Positions 25,660 to 36,732 of a stretch of 64,000 bases of DNA are shown here, piece after piece (position 1 is the stretch's first letter; each line of letters starts with the position of its first letter). The stretch is from Bradyrhizobium zhanjiangense. GTDB lineage: Bacteria > Pseudomonadota > Alphaproteobacteria > Rhizobiales > Xanthobacteraceae. The DNA is taken from contig NZ_CP022221.1 of NCBI RefSeq assembly GCF_004114935.1, forward strand, positions 9,197,001-9,261,000, in the 5' to 3' direction. The notes below the pieces were generated by a model. It saw only the letters and a program-made list of their open reading frames with translations. It made no database searches and was not told the origin of the DNA. A program made the position numbers and the translations under genes.

Positions 25660-26427
25660 TCACCGGGCCAGCAGTTCCGGGCGATATTCAAAGTGCATGG
25701 TGTCGTAGTGATACCATTTGCCGCCCCAGATGAAGCCATGACGTTCGAAGATGTCGACGATCTCTTGCGGCATCCTGTTCTTGTACGGAATCGACTTTCC
25801 CCGGCCGGACCAAAGCCAGTAATCGGAATATCGCAGGTTCAGGTCGATCGCGGCGGCATAGCCATGCATGCTCATCTTGCCTGTGTCGGCGACGGGCCGA
25901 CACGACAGCACGCCGGCAATCGGAAAGGCGGCAGCCTTCAGCGCCGGCTCGAGCTTGTCGATTTCCGCCGACACCTCCCTGAGCCGATCGGCGACGCCGT
26001 TGATCCGCGTTACCTTAATCGCCTTGCCCCATGATCGCGGCAGCCAGACGATGGTGACGAGATTGCGCTGGACTGCGCCGGCATGGCAGTCGCCATACAT
26101 CTTCCTGAAGAACGCTTCGTTCCTGAACCGTCCGGGATCGGCGTTCACTCCCGGGGCTGCGGAAACGCCAACCGGATAGGACAAACGGAGCTGGTCGATG
26201 ATCGAGGCATCGCGCAGGCGCTGATCAAACGACTTGTCGTCGATGCCGTCGTCGACCGGCATTGCGGTGCCATCGCGCCAGACAATTTGCTTGCCGTCGT
26301 GACCGGACAGAGCTTCGGGATAGGCGCGAACCAGCCGATCGAGAAGCTCGGCTCTGGTCTGGGCCTTCGCCGAGGCAGAGGCAAGCACGAGAATGACAAC
26401 GACGTGTGCTGCCCGCAGCGCGATCAT
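25660..26427 (-). CDS. M15-family peptidoglycan peptidase-like protein, exported
   Basis: 255-residue protein starting at ATG 26427, overlapping the upstream caspase-like gene's stop by ATGA. The signal peptide runs to about residue 23 (VVILVLASASAKAQ). The zinc-peptidase motif of the M15 (VanY/D-Ala-D-Ala carboxypeptidase) family is visible: MSMHGYAAAIDLN supplies His and Asp, and WYHYDTMHFEYRPELL supplies the final catalytic/metal His. Substrates are probably peptidoglycan stem peptides, in the periplasm. An earlier in-frame ATG at 26514 would lie inside the upstream gene without a signal peptide, so it is rejected. Confidence 0.85.
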   Translation of the reverse strand: MIALRAAHVVVILVLASASAKAQTRAELLDRLVRAYPEALSGHDGKQIVWRDGTAMPVDDGIDDKSFDQRLRDASIIDQLRLSYPVGVSAAPGVNADPGRFRNEAFFRKMYGDCHAGAVQRNLVTIVWLPRSWGKAIKVTRINGVADRLREVSAEIDKLEPALKAAAFPIAGVLSCRPVADTGKMSMHGYAAAIDLNLRYSDYWLWSGRGKSIPYKNRMPQEIVDIFERHGFIWGGKWYHYDTMHFEYRPELLAR

Positions 26428-27782
26428 CGGCGCTTGCCGGCCTGATCGAGCAGCGCGACATTCGCCTCCTCGATCGAATTGAGCTTGGGATTCCATGTAT
26501 TGGGCGAATACCATGAGAAGCGCTCAAAGCGGGCCTTGAGATCTGCCGCTTCGAAATATCGTCCGCGTCGCGCAAAGATCTCGTTGCGCGCGATACGGAG
26601 TTCGTCGTTCGAAAGCCCACGCAGATCAGCGGACGTGAGCAGACGTCGATCGGAATCGGGAAAGATGAAGCCGCTCTGAGACGGGCCGCCGGATTCATAG
26701 CGTTCGATCAAGGCGACATTTGCCTTCTCGACGGCGCTGAGCTGAGGGTCCCAGGTCCGGGGTACGTACCAGGCGAACTTGCTGAACCTTGCCGTCAGAT
26801 CTGGCGCGCTGAAGTAGCGCCCTCGCCGTGCAAAGATCTCGTTGCGCGCAAGGCGCAGCTCATCCTTGCTCAGCGTCCTCAGATCGGCATCGGCAAGCAG
26901 CCGGCTATCGGAATCCGGAAACAGGAAATCCGACTGCGTCCTCGTCACCGGAGCGGAAGACGGAAGGTTTGAGGTGGGCGCTGTGACCGTCGCCGGCACG
27001 TCGACTGCCGCCACCTGCCCTGCCGCTGCGCCCGAAAAGTAGAATGAGCCGTCGATCGGCGAGGTGGAAACCCAGGGCTGCTGGGCGCTGCCGGTCGCAC
27101 GCTTGACGATGAGCCCCACCTGATTGAACGTCTGCAGCACGTCGAGCCCGGGTCGCTGCATCGTTTCGACCAGCGCCCGCGTGTAGGGACTATGCCCGTC
27201 GGCGCCGTCGAGCGCGACGTTTCCAGGCTGGGTGGCGTAGGAGAGCAGCGTTCCCTCCGGAGCGCGGATCTGCGCCAGGCCGCCGTCGGAGCCACGCAGC
27301 CCACGCCCGCCAAACGGATTGTTCCTGCAAGCATCGAGGATGACGATGTTCAGCTTGGTTCCTGCTCCATCCATCTGGCGAAGCACCAGTGCGGCATCGA
27401 CCATCTGGAAATCCACGTCGGTTTCGCGCGTCGGATTCGCCGTGATCGGCACGAGATAGTTCGCCCCGCGAACCTGGATGCCGTGCCCGGCGTAGTAAAA
27501 CAAGGCGACGTCGGCGCCGATCAATTGATTGCCGAAGCGCTGGACCGCGTTGTCGAAGCCCGCCTTGTCCAGCTCGATCTGGGCACCCCCGCCGACCAGA
27601 GTGAAGCCGAGCCGCTGCAACGTATCGGCCACCAGCTGCGCGTCGTTCGCCGGGTTCTCCAGCCGCGGCACGCTCCGGTAAGCGGAGTTGCCGATGACGA
27701 GGGCGACGCGCTTTTCAGCGGCGGCCGGGAAGGCGAAACATGCGGCAAACAACAAGGCAGAAAGAATCTTCTTCCAATACAT
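26424..27782 (-). CDS. caspase-like (C14) protein with two YARHG domains, exported
   Basis: 452 residues. The signal peptide is 1-22 (SALLFAACFAFPAAAEK). The C14 caspase-fold domain (about 24-250) opens RVALVIGNSAYRSVPRLENP and carries the catalytic dyad His100 (FYYAGHGIQ) and Cys152 (VILDACRNNPF), so it should be active. A Pro/Thr linker follows. Two tandem YARHG domains (about 285-361 and 370-447) share RNEIFARRGRYF and about 65 percent identity by eye. YARHG is an extracytoplasmic domain of unknown ligand. The next gene encodes an M15 peptidase and overlaps by four bases, implying a joint envelope role. Confidence 0.93.
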   Translation of the reverse strand: MYWKKILSALLFAACFAFPAAAEKRVALVIGNSAYRSVPRLENPANDAQLVADTLQRLGFTLVGGGAQIELDKAGFDNAVQRFGNQLIGADVALFYYAGHGIQVRGANYLVPITANPTRETDVDFQMVDAALVLRQMDGAGTKLNIVILDACRNNPFGGRGLRGSDGGLAQIRAPEGTLLSYATQPGNVALDGADGHSPYTRALVETMQRPGLDVLQTFNQVGLIVKRATGSAQQPWVSTSPIDGSFYFSGAAAGQVAAVDVPATVTAPTSNLPSSAPVTRTQSDFLFPDSDSRLLADADLRTLSKDELRLARNEIFARRGRYFSAPDLTARFSKFAWYVPRTWDPQLSAVEKANVALIERYESGGPSQSGFIFPDSDRRLLTSADLRGLSNDELRIARNEIFARRGRYFEAADLKARFERFSWYSPNTWNPKLNSIEEANVALLDQAGKRR

Positions 27783-28033
27783 GGCCCGCTTCCATGACAG
27801 AAAGCTGGAGGAATAACAGAGCGCGCCCCTGAAATCGATGGCCGCGGAGCTCGGGAACGACCGCAGCCGCTAGAACGGGGGCGGCCTGCGACACCGCCCC
27901 GATGCCGAAACCGAAATATTGCCCCATCCGAGCGGTTCAGCCGAGCACAGGGCTGCCGAGCGCGTCGCCCCCTGCTGCCGCGGAGGTCAAGTGAATGGTT
28001 GCCGCACGGGGATGTGAGTGGTATCCCGCGCCC

Positions 28034-29845
28034 ATGACGACCGTCCCCATTTCCAACATCCGCAATTTCTCCATCGTCGCCCATATCGACCATGGCAAAT
28101 CGACGCTGGCCGACCGCCTGATCCAGATGACCGGCGGCCTGTCCGACCGCGAGATGGCGGGCAAGGAGCAGGTGCTCGATTCCATGGACATCGAGCGCGA
28201 GCGCGGTATCACCATCAAGGCGCAGACGGTGCGCCTCGCCTACCGCGCCAAGGACGGCAAGGATTACATCTTCAACCTGATGGACACGCCCGGCCATGTC
28301 GACTTCGCCTACGAGGTCTCGCGGTCGCTGGCGGCCTGCGAGGGTTCCCTCTTGGTGGTCGACGCCAGCCAGGGCGTCGAAGCGCAGACGCTCGCCAACG
28401 TCTACCAGGCGCTCGACAACAATCACGAGATCGTCCCGGTCCTGAACAAGGTCGACCTGCCCGCCGCCGAGCCCGAGAAGATCAAGCAGCAGATCGAGGA
28501 CGTCATCGGCATCGACGCCTCCGACGCGGTGATGATCTCGGCCAAGACCGGCCTCGGCGTCCCCGACGTGCTGGAGGCGATCGTCACCCGCCTGCCGCCA
28601 CCAAAGGGCGATCGCGACGCGACGTTGAAGGCGCTACTGGTCGACAGCTGGTATGACGTCTATCTCGGCGTCGTCGTGCTGGTGCGGATCGTCGACGGCA
28701 CCATGAAGAAGGGCCAGCGCGTCCGCATGATGGGCACGGGCGCGGCCTATGACGTCGAGCGCGTCGGCTTCTTCACGCCGAAGATGCAGCAGGTCGACGA
28801 GCTCGGCCCCGGCGAGATCGGCTTCATCACCGCCGCGATCAAGGAGGTCGCCGACACCCGCGTCGGCGACACCATCACCGACGACAGGAAGCCGGTCGCC
28901 GACATGCTGCCGGGCTTCAAGCCGGCGATCCCGGTGGTGTTCTGCGGCCTGTTCCCGGTCGATGCCGACGACTTCGAGACGCTGCGCGCCGCGATGGGCA
29001 AGCTGCGGCTGAACGATGCCAGCTTCTCCTTCGAGATGGAGACCTCGGCCGCACTCGGCTTCGGCTTCCGCTGCGGCTTCCTCGGCCTGTTGCACCTCGA
29101 GATCATCCAGGAGCGGCTGTCGCGCGAATTCGACCTCAACCTGATCGCGACCGCGCCGAGCGTCATCTACAAGATGAAGCTCACCGACGGCACCGAGCTT
29201 GAGATCCACAATCCCGTCGACATGCCCGACGTGGTCAAGATCGCCGAGATCGACGAGCCCTGGATCGAGGCGACGATCCTCACTCCGGACGAATATCTCG
29301 GCAGCGTCTTAAAACTGTGCCAGGACCGCCGTGGCTCGCAGAAGGAGCTCACTTACGTCGGCTCCCGCGCCATGGTGAAATACGATCTGCCGCTCAACGA
29401 GGTCGTGTTCGATTTCTACGACCGCCTGAAGTCGGTCTCCAAGGGCTACGCCTCGTTCGACTATCACCTCACCGACTACAAGCCGGCCGATCTCGTCAAG
29501 ATGCAGATCCTGGTCAATGCCGAGCCGGTCGATGCGCTCTCTATGCTGGTGCATCGCACCCGCGCCGAAGGGCGCGGCCGCGCCATGGTCGAGAAGATGA
29601 AGGAGCTGATCCCGCCGCACATGTTCCAGATCCCGATCCAGGCGGCGATCGGCGGCAAGGTGATCGCGCGCGAGACCGTCCGCGCGCTGCGCAAGGACGT
29701 CACCGCAAAGTGCTACGGCGGCGACATCACGCGTAAGCGCAAGCTTCTGGAGAAGCAGAAGGAAGGCAAGAAGAAGATGCGGCAGTTCGGCAAGGTCGAC
29801 ATCCCGCAGGAAGCTTTCATTGCCGCGCTGAAGGTGGATAGCTGA
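28034..29845 (+). CDS. lepA: elongation factor 4 (LepA)
   Basis: 603-residue ribosome-associated GTPase that acts on stalled or mispositioned ribosomes; cytoplasm or inner membrane. G1 is [15 protein letters not shown]2 [12 protein letters not shown]3 [11 protein letters not shown] and G4 LNKVDLP. The LepA-specific C-terminal domain ends [15 protein letters not shown]. The start at ATG 28034 gives [20 protein letters not shown], the usual family start. The length is exactly typical. It stands alone. Confidence 0.98.
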   Translation: MTTVPISNIRNFSIVAHIDHGKSTLADRLIQMTGGLSDREMAGKEQVLDSMDIERERGITIKAQTVRLAYRAKDGKDYIFNLMDTPGHVDFAYEVSRSLAACEGSLLVVDASQGVEAQTLANVYQALDNNHEIVPVLNKVDLPAAEPEKIKQQIEDVIGIDASDAVMISAKTGLGVPDVLEAIVTRLPPPKGDRDATLKALLVDSWYDVYLGVVVLVRIVDGTMKKGQRVRMMGTGAAYDVERVGFFTPKMQQVDELGPGEIGFITAAIKEVADTRVGDTITDDRKPVADMLPGFKPAIPVVFCGLFPVDADDFETLRAAMGKLRLNDASFSFEMETSAALGFGFRCGFLGLLHLEIIQERLSREFDLNLIATAPSVIYKMKLTDGTELEIHNPVDMPDVVKIAEIDEPWIEATILTPDEYLGSVLKLCQDRRGSQKELTYVGSRAMVKYDLPLNEVVFDFYDRLKSVSKGYASFDYHLTDYKPADLVKMQILVNAEPVDALSMLVHRTRAEGRGRAMVEKMKELIPPHMFQIPIQAAIGGKVIARETVRALRKDVTAKCYGGDITRKRKLLEKQKEGKKKMRQFGKVDIPQEAFIAALKVDS

Positions 29846-30053
29846 GGCGGGGCGGGCCCGTTTCAAGCGTAGCGAGATTGGTCGGTCCGGGGACGTTTGG
29901 GGCCCGAAAACAAAATTATCGAAAAACAACCCCATGCACAGTAGCCGGGGTCTTGTTTGGATTGCGCTTTTTCGATTTTACGAAATTCGTTTGACCCGTC
30001 GGGCAAAACAGGGGCATGATGGCATCATCGAACCCGTGCTTGCAGTCCTGTAT

Positions 30054-31292
30054 CTATTCCGGACCTCTTTGCGCGATCCTCGCTCCATCGGTGATCCGGT
30101 CGCTCGGGTGCAGCACGACGCGGTCCCCAGCGGTCAGGCCTAGTCGAATCTCGGCCATGCGGCTGTTGCGGTGGCCGATCTGAACGAGAGTCGTTTTTGC
30201 ACGATCGTTCTCGTCGGCAAAAACGGCCCACTGATCGCCTTTCCGGAACAAGGCGCTCACCGGCACGGTCAAAGCATCCTGAGTACTCCAGGTGGTGACG
30301 TGGACGATGACCCGATAATCATGTCCGAGTGAGGCCCACGCCTCAGGCGGGTCGCTGAAATCGATGGTCACGCGGACTCGCTGCTCCTCGATGCCCAGCG
30401 CCGAGACTTTCAGGAAGCCGGCTGGGTCTACCCGGACCACCTTGCCCTTAATCGGCTTCCCGCCCCAGCCGTCGATGCGGACCGGCGCGCCGACCTTGAT
30501 CTGGACCGCGTCGGTTGAGAGCAGGTCGGCCACGACTTCGAGATCGAGCGGGTTGCCGATATCGACCAGCGGCGTCCCGGGTAGGACCGTCGCCTCGCTG
30601 TCCTGGATGACCTTCAGCACCCGTCCGCTTGCCGGCGCGAGCACCCGGACGCAGCAGACCGGCTCCGCCGACGGCGTGGCATTGGCCGGGTCCATCAGCC
30701 GCGCCGCCAGGCTGGTCCGCACCGCGCGACGCATGTCGACCTGGGCCTTGGCGCTGGCCAGGGCGGCCTCATTGGTGGCGACCTCGAACTTCGCCTTGTC
30801 GAAGGCCTGGGCGGAGATGGTCTGTGTCCGCGACAGTGCCTGCGCCCGCTGGAATTCGGTCCTTGAAAAGTCCAGCGCGGCTTCGATCCGCTTCACCTCT
30901 GCCTCCTGCTGCTGGATCGCCGCATCCGCGGCCAAGACTTCGGCTTGGAGCTGATCCCGCGAGCGCACGTCGATGAAACCCGGAAGCGTCGGCTGCATCA
31001 GGGCGATGACGGTCTGATTGGCGACGACCTCGTCGCCGACGTGAAGCGAAGGTCCCTGCTCGCCGAGCGGATGCGAAATCCTCAAGACCTTTCCCGCGAT
31101 GGGCGCCGAGACCGTGTAAACATGGCGGACATGGGTTTTTCCGTCGTCATCCGCCGTGACTTCGATCGGCCCTTTCGAGACGGTCGCAAGATCCACCAGA
31201 ACCGGGCGGGGCCAGGCGAACCAGGCCAGGCCTCCCGCGACCGCTGCCAGGACCGCAGCACCGATGATACGTTTGGTCCACTTTGCCGGCAT
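30054..31292 (-). CDS. HlyD-family efflux periplasmic adaptor
   Basis: 412-residue membrane-fusion protein. It has one N-terminal membrane anchor (IIGAAVLAAVAGGLAWFAWP, residues 9-28), then a biotinyl-lipoyl half motif (VYTVSAPIAGKVLRISHPLG), a coiled coil at about 115-200 (QLQAEVLAADAAIQQQEAEV), the second lipoyl half (VRVLAPASGRVLKVIQ) and beta-barrel segments. It is the last gene of a five-gene operon and starts 2 bp after the permease stop. It should connect the FtsX-type ABC permease to an outer-membrane channel; no TolC-like gene is present here. The start at ATG 31292 is set by the anchor. Confidence 0.92.
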   Translation of the reverse strand: MPAKWTKRIIGAAVLAAVAGGLAWFAWPRPVLVDLATVSKGPIEVTADDDGKTHVRHVYTVSAPIAGKVLRISHPLGEQGPSLHVGDEVVANQTVIALMQPTLPGFIDVRSRDQLQAEVLAADAAIQQQEAEVKRIEAALDFSRTEFQRAQALSRTQTISAQAFDKAKFEVATNEAALASAKAQVDMRRAVRTSLAARLMDPANATPSAEPVCCVRVLAPASGRVLKVIQDSEATVLPGTPLVDIGNPLDLEVVADLLSTDAVQIKVGAPVRIDGWGGKPIKGKVVRVDPAGFLKVSALGIEEQRVRVTIDFSDPPEAWASLGHDYRVIVHVTTWSTQDALTVPVSALFRKGDQWAVFADENDRAKTTLVQIGHRNSRMAEIRLGLTAGDRVVLHPSDRITDGARIAQRGPE

Positions 31293-31294
31293 GG

Positions 31295-33658
<2,364 letters not shown>

Positions 33659-33662
33659 GTCG

Positions 33663-34370
33663 TCACCAGGTGAGCTCGGCGGCTTGCCGCCGGCTCGCGT
33701 TCTTCTGGATCCGGGAGATCCGACCGTCGGCGAAGAACAGCACCCGGTCGGCGACCTCCTGGATGCTGGCATTGTGGGTGATGATGACCGTGGTGGTGCC
33801 GAGCTGCCGGTTGACCCCGAGCAGCGCTTCGATGACGCGGATGCCGGTTTTCGAATCCAGCGCCCCGGTCGGCTCGTCGCACAGCAGGACCGCCGGTCGT
33901 TTCGCGACCGCGCGGGCAATGGCGACGCGCTGCTGCTCGCCGCCGGATAGCTGGGCAGGGAAGTGATGCATCCGCTCCTCGAGCCCGACGAGAGCCAGCG
34001 CGTCGGCTGGCCGCATCGGGTTCCTCGCAACCTCGGTGACCAGCGCAACGTTTTCATACGCGGTGAGGCTCGGCACCAGATTGTAGAACTGGAAGACGAA
34101 GCCGACATGGTCGCGGCGATACTTCGTCAGCTCGCGATCCTCGAGATCCGTCAGGTCAAGGTCGCGGAAGAACAGCCTGCCGCCGGTCGGTCGGTCGAGG
34201 CCGCCCATGATGTTGAGCAAAGTCGTCTTGCCGCTTCCGGAGGGGCCGAGCAGCACGACCACCTCCTTCTCGGCGATTTCGAGATCCACGTCGTTGAGGG
34301 CATGCACCACCACCTCGCCCGAGACGTAGGTCTTGGTCAGCGCTTTCGCGGTGAAGACTGGCACGCCCAT
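33663..34370 (-). CDS. ABC transporter ATP-binding protein, MacB/LolD type
   Basis: 235-residue nucleotide-binding subunit. Walker A is [19 protein letters not shown]-loop [13 protein letters not shown], signature [15 protein letters not shown], Walker [18 protein letters not shown] and H-loop VIITHNASI. This is the full LolD/MacB pattern. The start at ATG 34370 ([19 protein letters not shown]) is chosen over a much longer in-frame extension that runs through the upstream methyltransferase gene's region. It powers the FtsX-type permease encoded directly downstream. Confidence 0.95.
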   Translation of the reverse strand: MGVPVFTAKALTKTYVSGEVVVHALNDVDLEIAEKEVVVLLGPSGSGKTTLLNIMGGLDRPTGGRLFFRDLDLTDLEDRELTKYRRDHVGFVFQFYNLVPSLTAYENVALVTEVARNPMRPADALALVGLEERMHHFPAQLSGGEQQRVAIARAVAKRPAVLLCDEPTGALDSKTGIRVIEALLGVNRQLGTTTVIITHNASIQEVADRVLFFADGRISRIQKNASRRQAAELTW

Positions 34371-34420
34371 CGACGTCCTTTCAAGCCAGTGCCGTTCGCG
34401 GGCATCTCCTCGCGCGAGGG

Positions 34421-35095
34421 TCAGCCGTGACGATAGCCGCCGGAAGAGCCCTGACCGGATTGCCGGTTGAGATGGGGAAAGAACGCCGGCACCTGCGCAG
34501 CGTACCGCGCATAGGTCTCGCCGAACTGGGCCCGGGCCTCGTGCTCCTCGTCTCTGGCAAGCTTCACATACATGACGGTCAGCACCGGAAACATCGCCAG
34601 CGTCAGAAGCGTTGGCCACTGCAACAGGAAGCCGAACATCACCAGCACGAAGCCGACATATTGCGGGTGCCGGACGTAGTTGTAGGGGCCGGTGGTGGCT
34701 AAGCTGCGGGTCTGCTGCGCGTCGTAGAGCACTTTCCAGGCGGCGGAGATCAGGACGAACCCGGCGCCGATGAAGATGAAACTGAGAATGTGGAAGGGTC
34801 CGGCGTGCGGATTCGTCTTCCAACCGAACATCATCTCGAGCAGGTGGCCGGCATCATGCGAGAACCAATCGACATTCGGGTAGTGCGACTGCAGCCAGCC
34901 CGACAGAAAGTAGATGGTGAGCGGGAAGCCGTACATTTCGACGAACAGCGCCACCAGAAACGCGCTGAAGGCGCCGAAGGAGCGCCAGTCGCGGGAGGTC
35001 TGCGGCTTGAAGAAGCTGTAGGCGAACAGGATGAACACCGCCGAGTTGACGATGACGAGGCTCCAGAGGCCGTAGGTGGGCGCGGCGTCGTGCAT
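34421..35095 (-). CDS. isoprenylcysteine methyltransferase-like membrane protein
   Basis: 224-residue polytopic protein. Four to five hydrophobic segments begin with [20 protein letters not shown]. The C-terminal half has the ICMT/PEMT-type cofactor motif [20 protein letters not shown], followed by a long hydrophobic helix and [18 protein letters not shown], the conserved E-E-x-x-x-x-x-F-G-x-x-Y-x-x-Y signature. It probably transfers a methyl group from S-adenosylmethionine to a small lipophilic or thiol substrate at the membrane. The start at ATG 35095 overlaps the stop of the upstream DUF2933 gene by one base (TGATG), so the two are coupled. Confidence 0.85.
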   Translation of the reverse strand: MHDAAPTYGLWSLVIVNSAVFILFAYSFFKPQTSRDWRSFGAFSAFLVALFVEMYGFPLTIYFLSGWLQSHYPNVDWFSHDAGHLLEMMFGWKTNPHAGPFHILSFIFIGAGFVLISAAWKVLYDAQQTRSLATTGPYNYVRHPQYVGFVLVMFGFLLQWPTLLTLAMFPVLTVMYVKLARDEEHEARAQFGETYARYAAQVPAFFPHLNRQSGQGSSGGYRHG

Positions 35096-35349
35096 CACGC
35101 GCTCCTCGAATCGTTCGGCCGGCCGCTGCCGTGATGGTGAGCATGTCCGCCGTGCATGAAGAGATGCATCAGCGGACAGGCGAGAAGCGGGAGCCAAATC
35201 AGGAGCCCGAGCACGTGAGCCCTGTGCTCGGTGAACAGGAGCGCAGCGGCGATGGCCAGAAATCCGATCAGGACCAGGCTGGCCTTTGCTTTGACGGACA
35301 TGCCCTCCTGCGGGGGCGCTCGATACCCGGAATGGTCCTGCACTGACAT
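35095..35349 (-). CDS. DUF2933 domain-containing small membrane protein
   Basis: 84-residue protein with one or two membrane helices (ASLVLIGFLAIAAALLFTEH and HVLGLLIWLPLLACPLMHLF). A histidine-rich C-terminus follows (MHLFMHGGHAHHHGSG), typical of DUF2933. The His/Met-rich end suggests metal binding, and I recall relatives near copper-resistance genes. It is the first gene of the export operon: a perfect 9-bp dyad sits directly upstream, and AGGAGCGCGCC overlaps the dyad as ribosome binding site. An earlier ATG at 35385 would lie within the dyad and is rejected. Confidence 0.82.
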   Translation of the reverse strand: MSVQDHSGYRAPPQEGMSVKAKASLVLIGFLAIAAALLFTEHRAHVLGLLIWLPLLACPLMHLFMHGGHAHHHGSGRPNDSRSA

Positions 35350-35355
35350 TGGCGC

Positions 35356-35383
35356 GCTCCTATGATTTATAGAGCATAGGAGC
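35356..35383. promoter_or_regulatory. dyad operator candidate upstream of the DUF2933-ABC export operon
   Basis: A perfect inverted repeat GCTCCTATG-N10-CATAGGAGC ending 7 bp before the DUF2933 start codon. Its AT-rich spacer reads CTCTATAAAT on the transcribed strand and could be the -10 element. A repressor or MerR-like activator bound here would control the whole operon, and the right arm also carries the ribosome binding site. The regulator is not encoded beside it. Confidence 0.55.
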
Positions 35384-35524
35384 ACCGCTGCTACCCTTGT
35401 TGACGCAGATCAACCGCTCTCAAACTGCGGCGACAGAGCTACGAAGCTCATTCCTTGACCTTGCTCAAAGCCGATGCGCCGCGGAGGCCTACCATGAAAG
35501 CTCCCGCAATCCGGAGCACCGAAC

Positions 35525-35773
35525 ATGATCACCAAGAAATTCGTCGCCGCCATTGGCATCGTTTCCCTGCTGGCCGTTCCTGCGGTGGCTCAAACCACGG
35601 ACAAAGAGAAGAATGGCCATCACTACAGCGGCGGGCCGAAGACCGAAGTCCCGCATCACATGGGCAGCAAGAAGGAGACCACCGGCGCCTCGACGAAGTC
35701 CTCATCGGGCGGTCATCATTACACCGGCGGACCCAGCACCTCGACGCCTCACCACATGGGCGACAAGAAGTAA
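35525..35773 (+). CDS. small exported protein with two histidine-rich 20-residue repeats
   Basis: 82 residues. The signal peptide is 1-22 (FVAAIGIVSLLAVPAVAQ). The mature 60 residues are two copies of a 20-residue unit (31-50 and 63-82) with pattern GHHY[ST]GGPx...PHHMG[SD]KK, joined by a Ser/Thr/Lys linker. Each unit carries two His pairs and a methionine, which suggests binding of a soft or borderline metal such as copper or nickel in the periplasm. It is transcribed away from the DUF2933/ABC operon, 175 bp from its start. There are no cysteines. I do not know a named family. It is real by its signal peptide, repeat and downstream stop. Confidence 0.8.
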   Translation: MITKKFVAAIGIVSLLAVPAVAQTTDKEKNGHHYSGGPKTEVPHHMGSKKETTGASTKSSSGGHHYTGGPSTSTPHHMGDKK

Positions 35774-35829
35774 GACCATCGTTTCGGGGGCGTGAGCCCG
35801 AATCCACTTCTCCACCTTGCTTGCCGCAC

Positions 35830-35869
35830 GACGGATTCCGGGCTCGCGCTTCGCGCGCCCCGGAATGAC
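35830..35869 (-). repeat. GTCATTCCGGGG-headed REP-like unit (family R3)
   Basis: A single palindromic unit, ATTCCGGGCTCGCGC-TT-CGCGCGCCCCGGAAT with the GTC head on the minus strand. It is related to the doublet at 57878-57983. Confidence 0.75.
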
Positions 35870-35990
35870 GGCGAGCGCTGCCAAGAGACGATCAACAGCG
35901 GCAATATCTGAAGCAACGTTTTTTAACGGGGATCGTGGTGCTTCCAATAGTAGCATTCCTCGTCCACGCACTGTTCGAACAGCTGGCCGG

Positions 35991-36115
35991 ATAGGACGGG
36001 ATGAGCTCTTGCCAAACCCATCGCTCAATTTGGCGGAGGCAGAATCGAGATGAGCTCGATCCGATTTGTGAGGATGAAGCTTGATGGGTTTCGCTTCGCT
36101 CTACCCATCCTACGA
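35991..36115. repeat. GTAGGATGGGT-type doublet, diverged copy (family R5)
   Basis: The left arm (ATAGGACGGGATGAGCTCTT) is diverged; the right arm GATGGGTTTCGCTTCGCTCT then ACCCATCCTACG is intact. Related doublets are at 37776-37875 and 43930-44062. All share GAGATGAGCTCGATCC-like or shorter centres. Confidence 0.75.
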
Positions 36116-36233
36116 GCTGGCTGCCACAAAGCTTGTCTCCAACGGCCTTGGCAATAAGCACCGCGGCGAATAATCTAGCCGCGCTTATGCTGAAACAGGC
36201 GTTTATCTTTTTATTATTCTGGGGGAGATCTCA

Positions 36234-36641
36234 ATGAAGCTCGCTCATATTTTGGCGTCGATTGCGCTGGTCACAATCGTCGTGGTGAATCCTGTCGCTC
36301 TCGCACAAGAGCCTCCAAAGCTGAAAGTGACTCCATTGCAGAAGGAGCCGCTGACGGGGCAATCGGACAAGGAAGTTATCTCCCTGATCGTCGAGTGGCC
36401 GCCTGGCTCTGGCACCGGCCTCCATACCCATCCCGGCGACGAATACACGACCGTGCTCGAAGGCGAGGTCATCGGTCGAAAAGAGGGCAGTGAGGCCAAG
36501 ACCTATACGGCGGGACAATCCTATCACAATGAACCCGGCGTCGTTCACGAAGCAAACAACAAGGGAAGCGTTCCTGCAAAAACATTCAACGTCTTCGTGG
36601 TTGAGAAGGGAAAACCAGTAACTGAACCAGTGAAGCGGTAG
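36234..36641 (+). CDS. cupin domain-containing exported protein
   Basis: 135 residues with a signal peptide (ALVTIVVVNPVALAQ, cleavage near residue 25). The cupin core has motif 1, GTGLHTHPGDEYTTVLEGEV, with two His and a Glu as metal ligands, and motif 2, YHNEPGVVHEANNKG, with the final His. It is a single-domain periplasmic cupin; function (binding, isomerisation or oxygenation) cannot be deduced. The ribosome binding site GGGGGAG is eight bases upstream. The gene is in an accessory-looking region with no operon partner. Confidence 0.88.
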   Translation: MKLAHILASIALVTIVVVNPVALAQEPPKLKVTPLQKEPLTGQSDKEVISLIVEWPPGSGTGLHTHPGDEYTTVLEGEVIGRKEGSEAKTYTAGQSYHNEPGVVHEANNKGSVPAKTFNVFVVEKGKPVTEPVKR

Positions 36642-36732
36642 AGATTCTCGAATCTGCGATTTCCGTTCTTGGACCTCTATCGTTGGCACCTCTGCCTTCA
36701 GTTGGTCCAAGGCGCTTTCCGAGGTCGCACGC

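Larger units (their letters stand above)
35774..36233. other. gene-free stretch holding two repeats
   Basis: 460 bp without a convincing gene. It holds an R3 unit at 35830-35869 and an R5 doublet at 35991-36115, which together fill about a third of it. The remainder is AT-rich and ends in the presumptive promoter and GGGGGAG ribosome binding site of the cupin gene. Confidence 0.6.

Noticed and set aside
35455..35868. 137-codon frame overlapping the His-rich gene
   Set aside because: No signal peptide or structure; it is a shifted reading of the repeat-containing gene in the adjacent frame.
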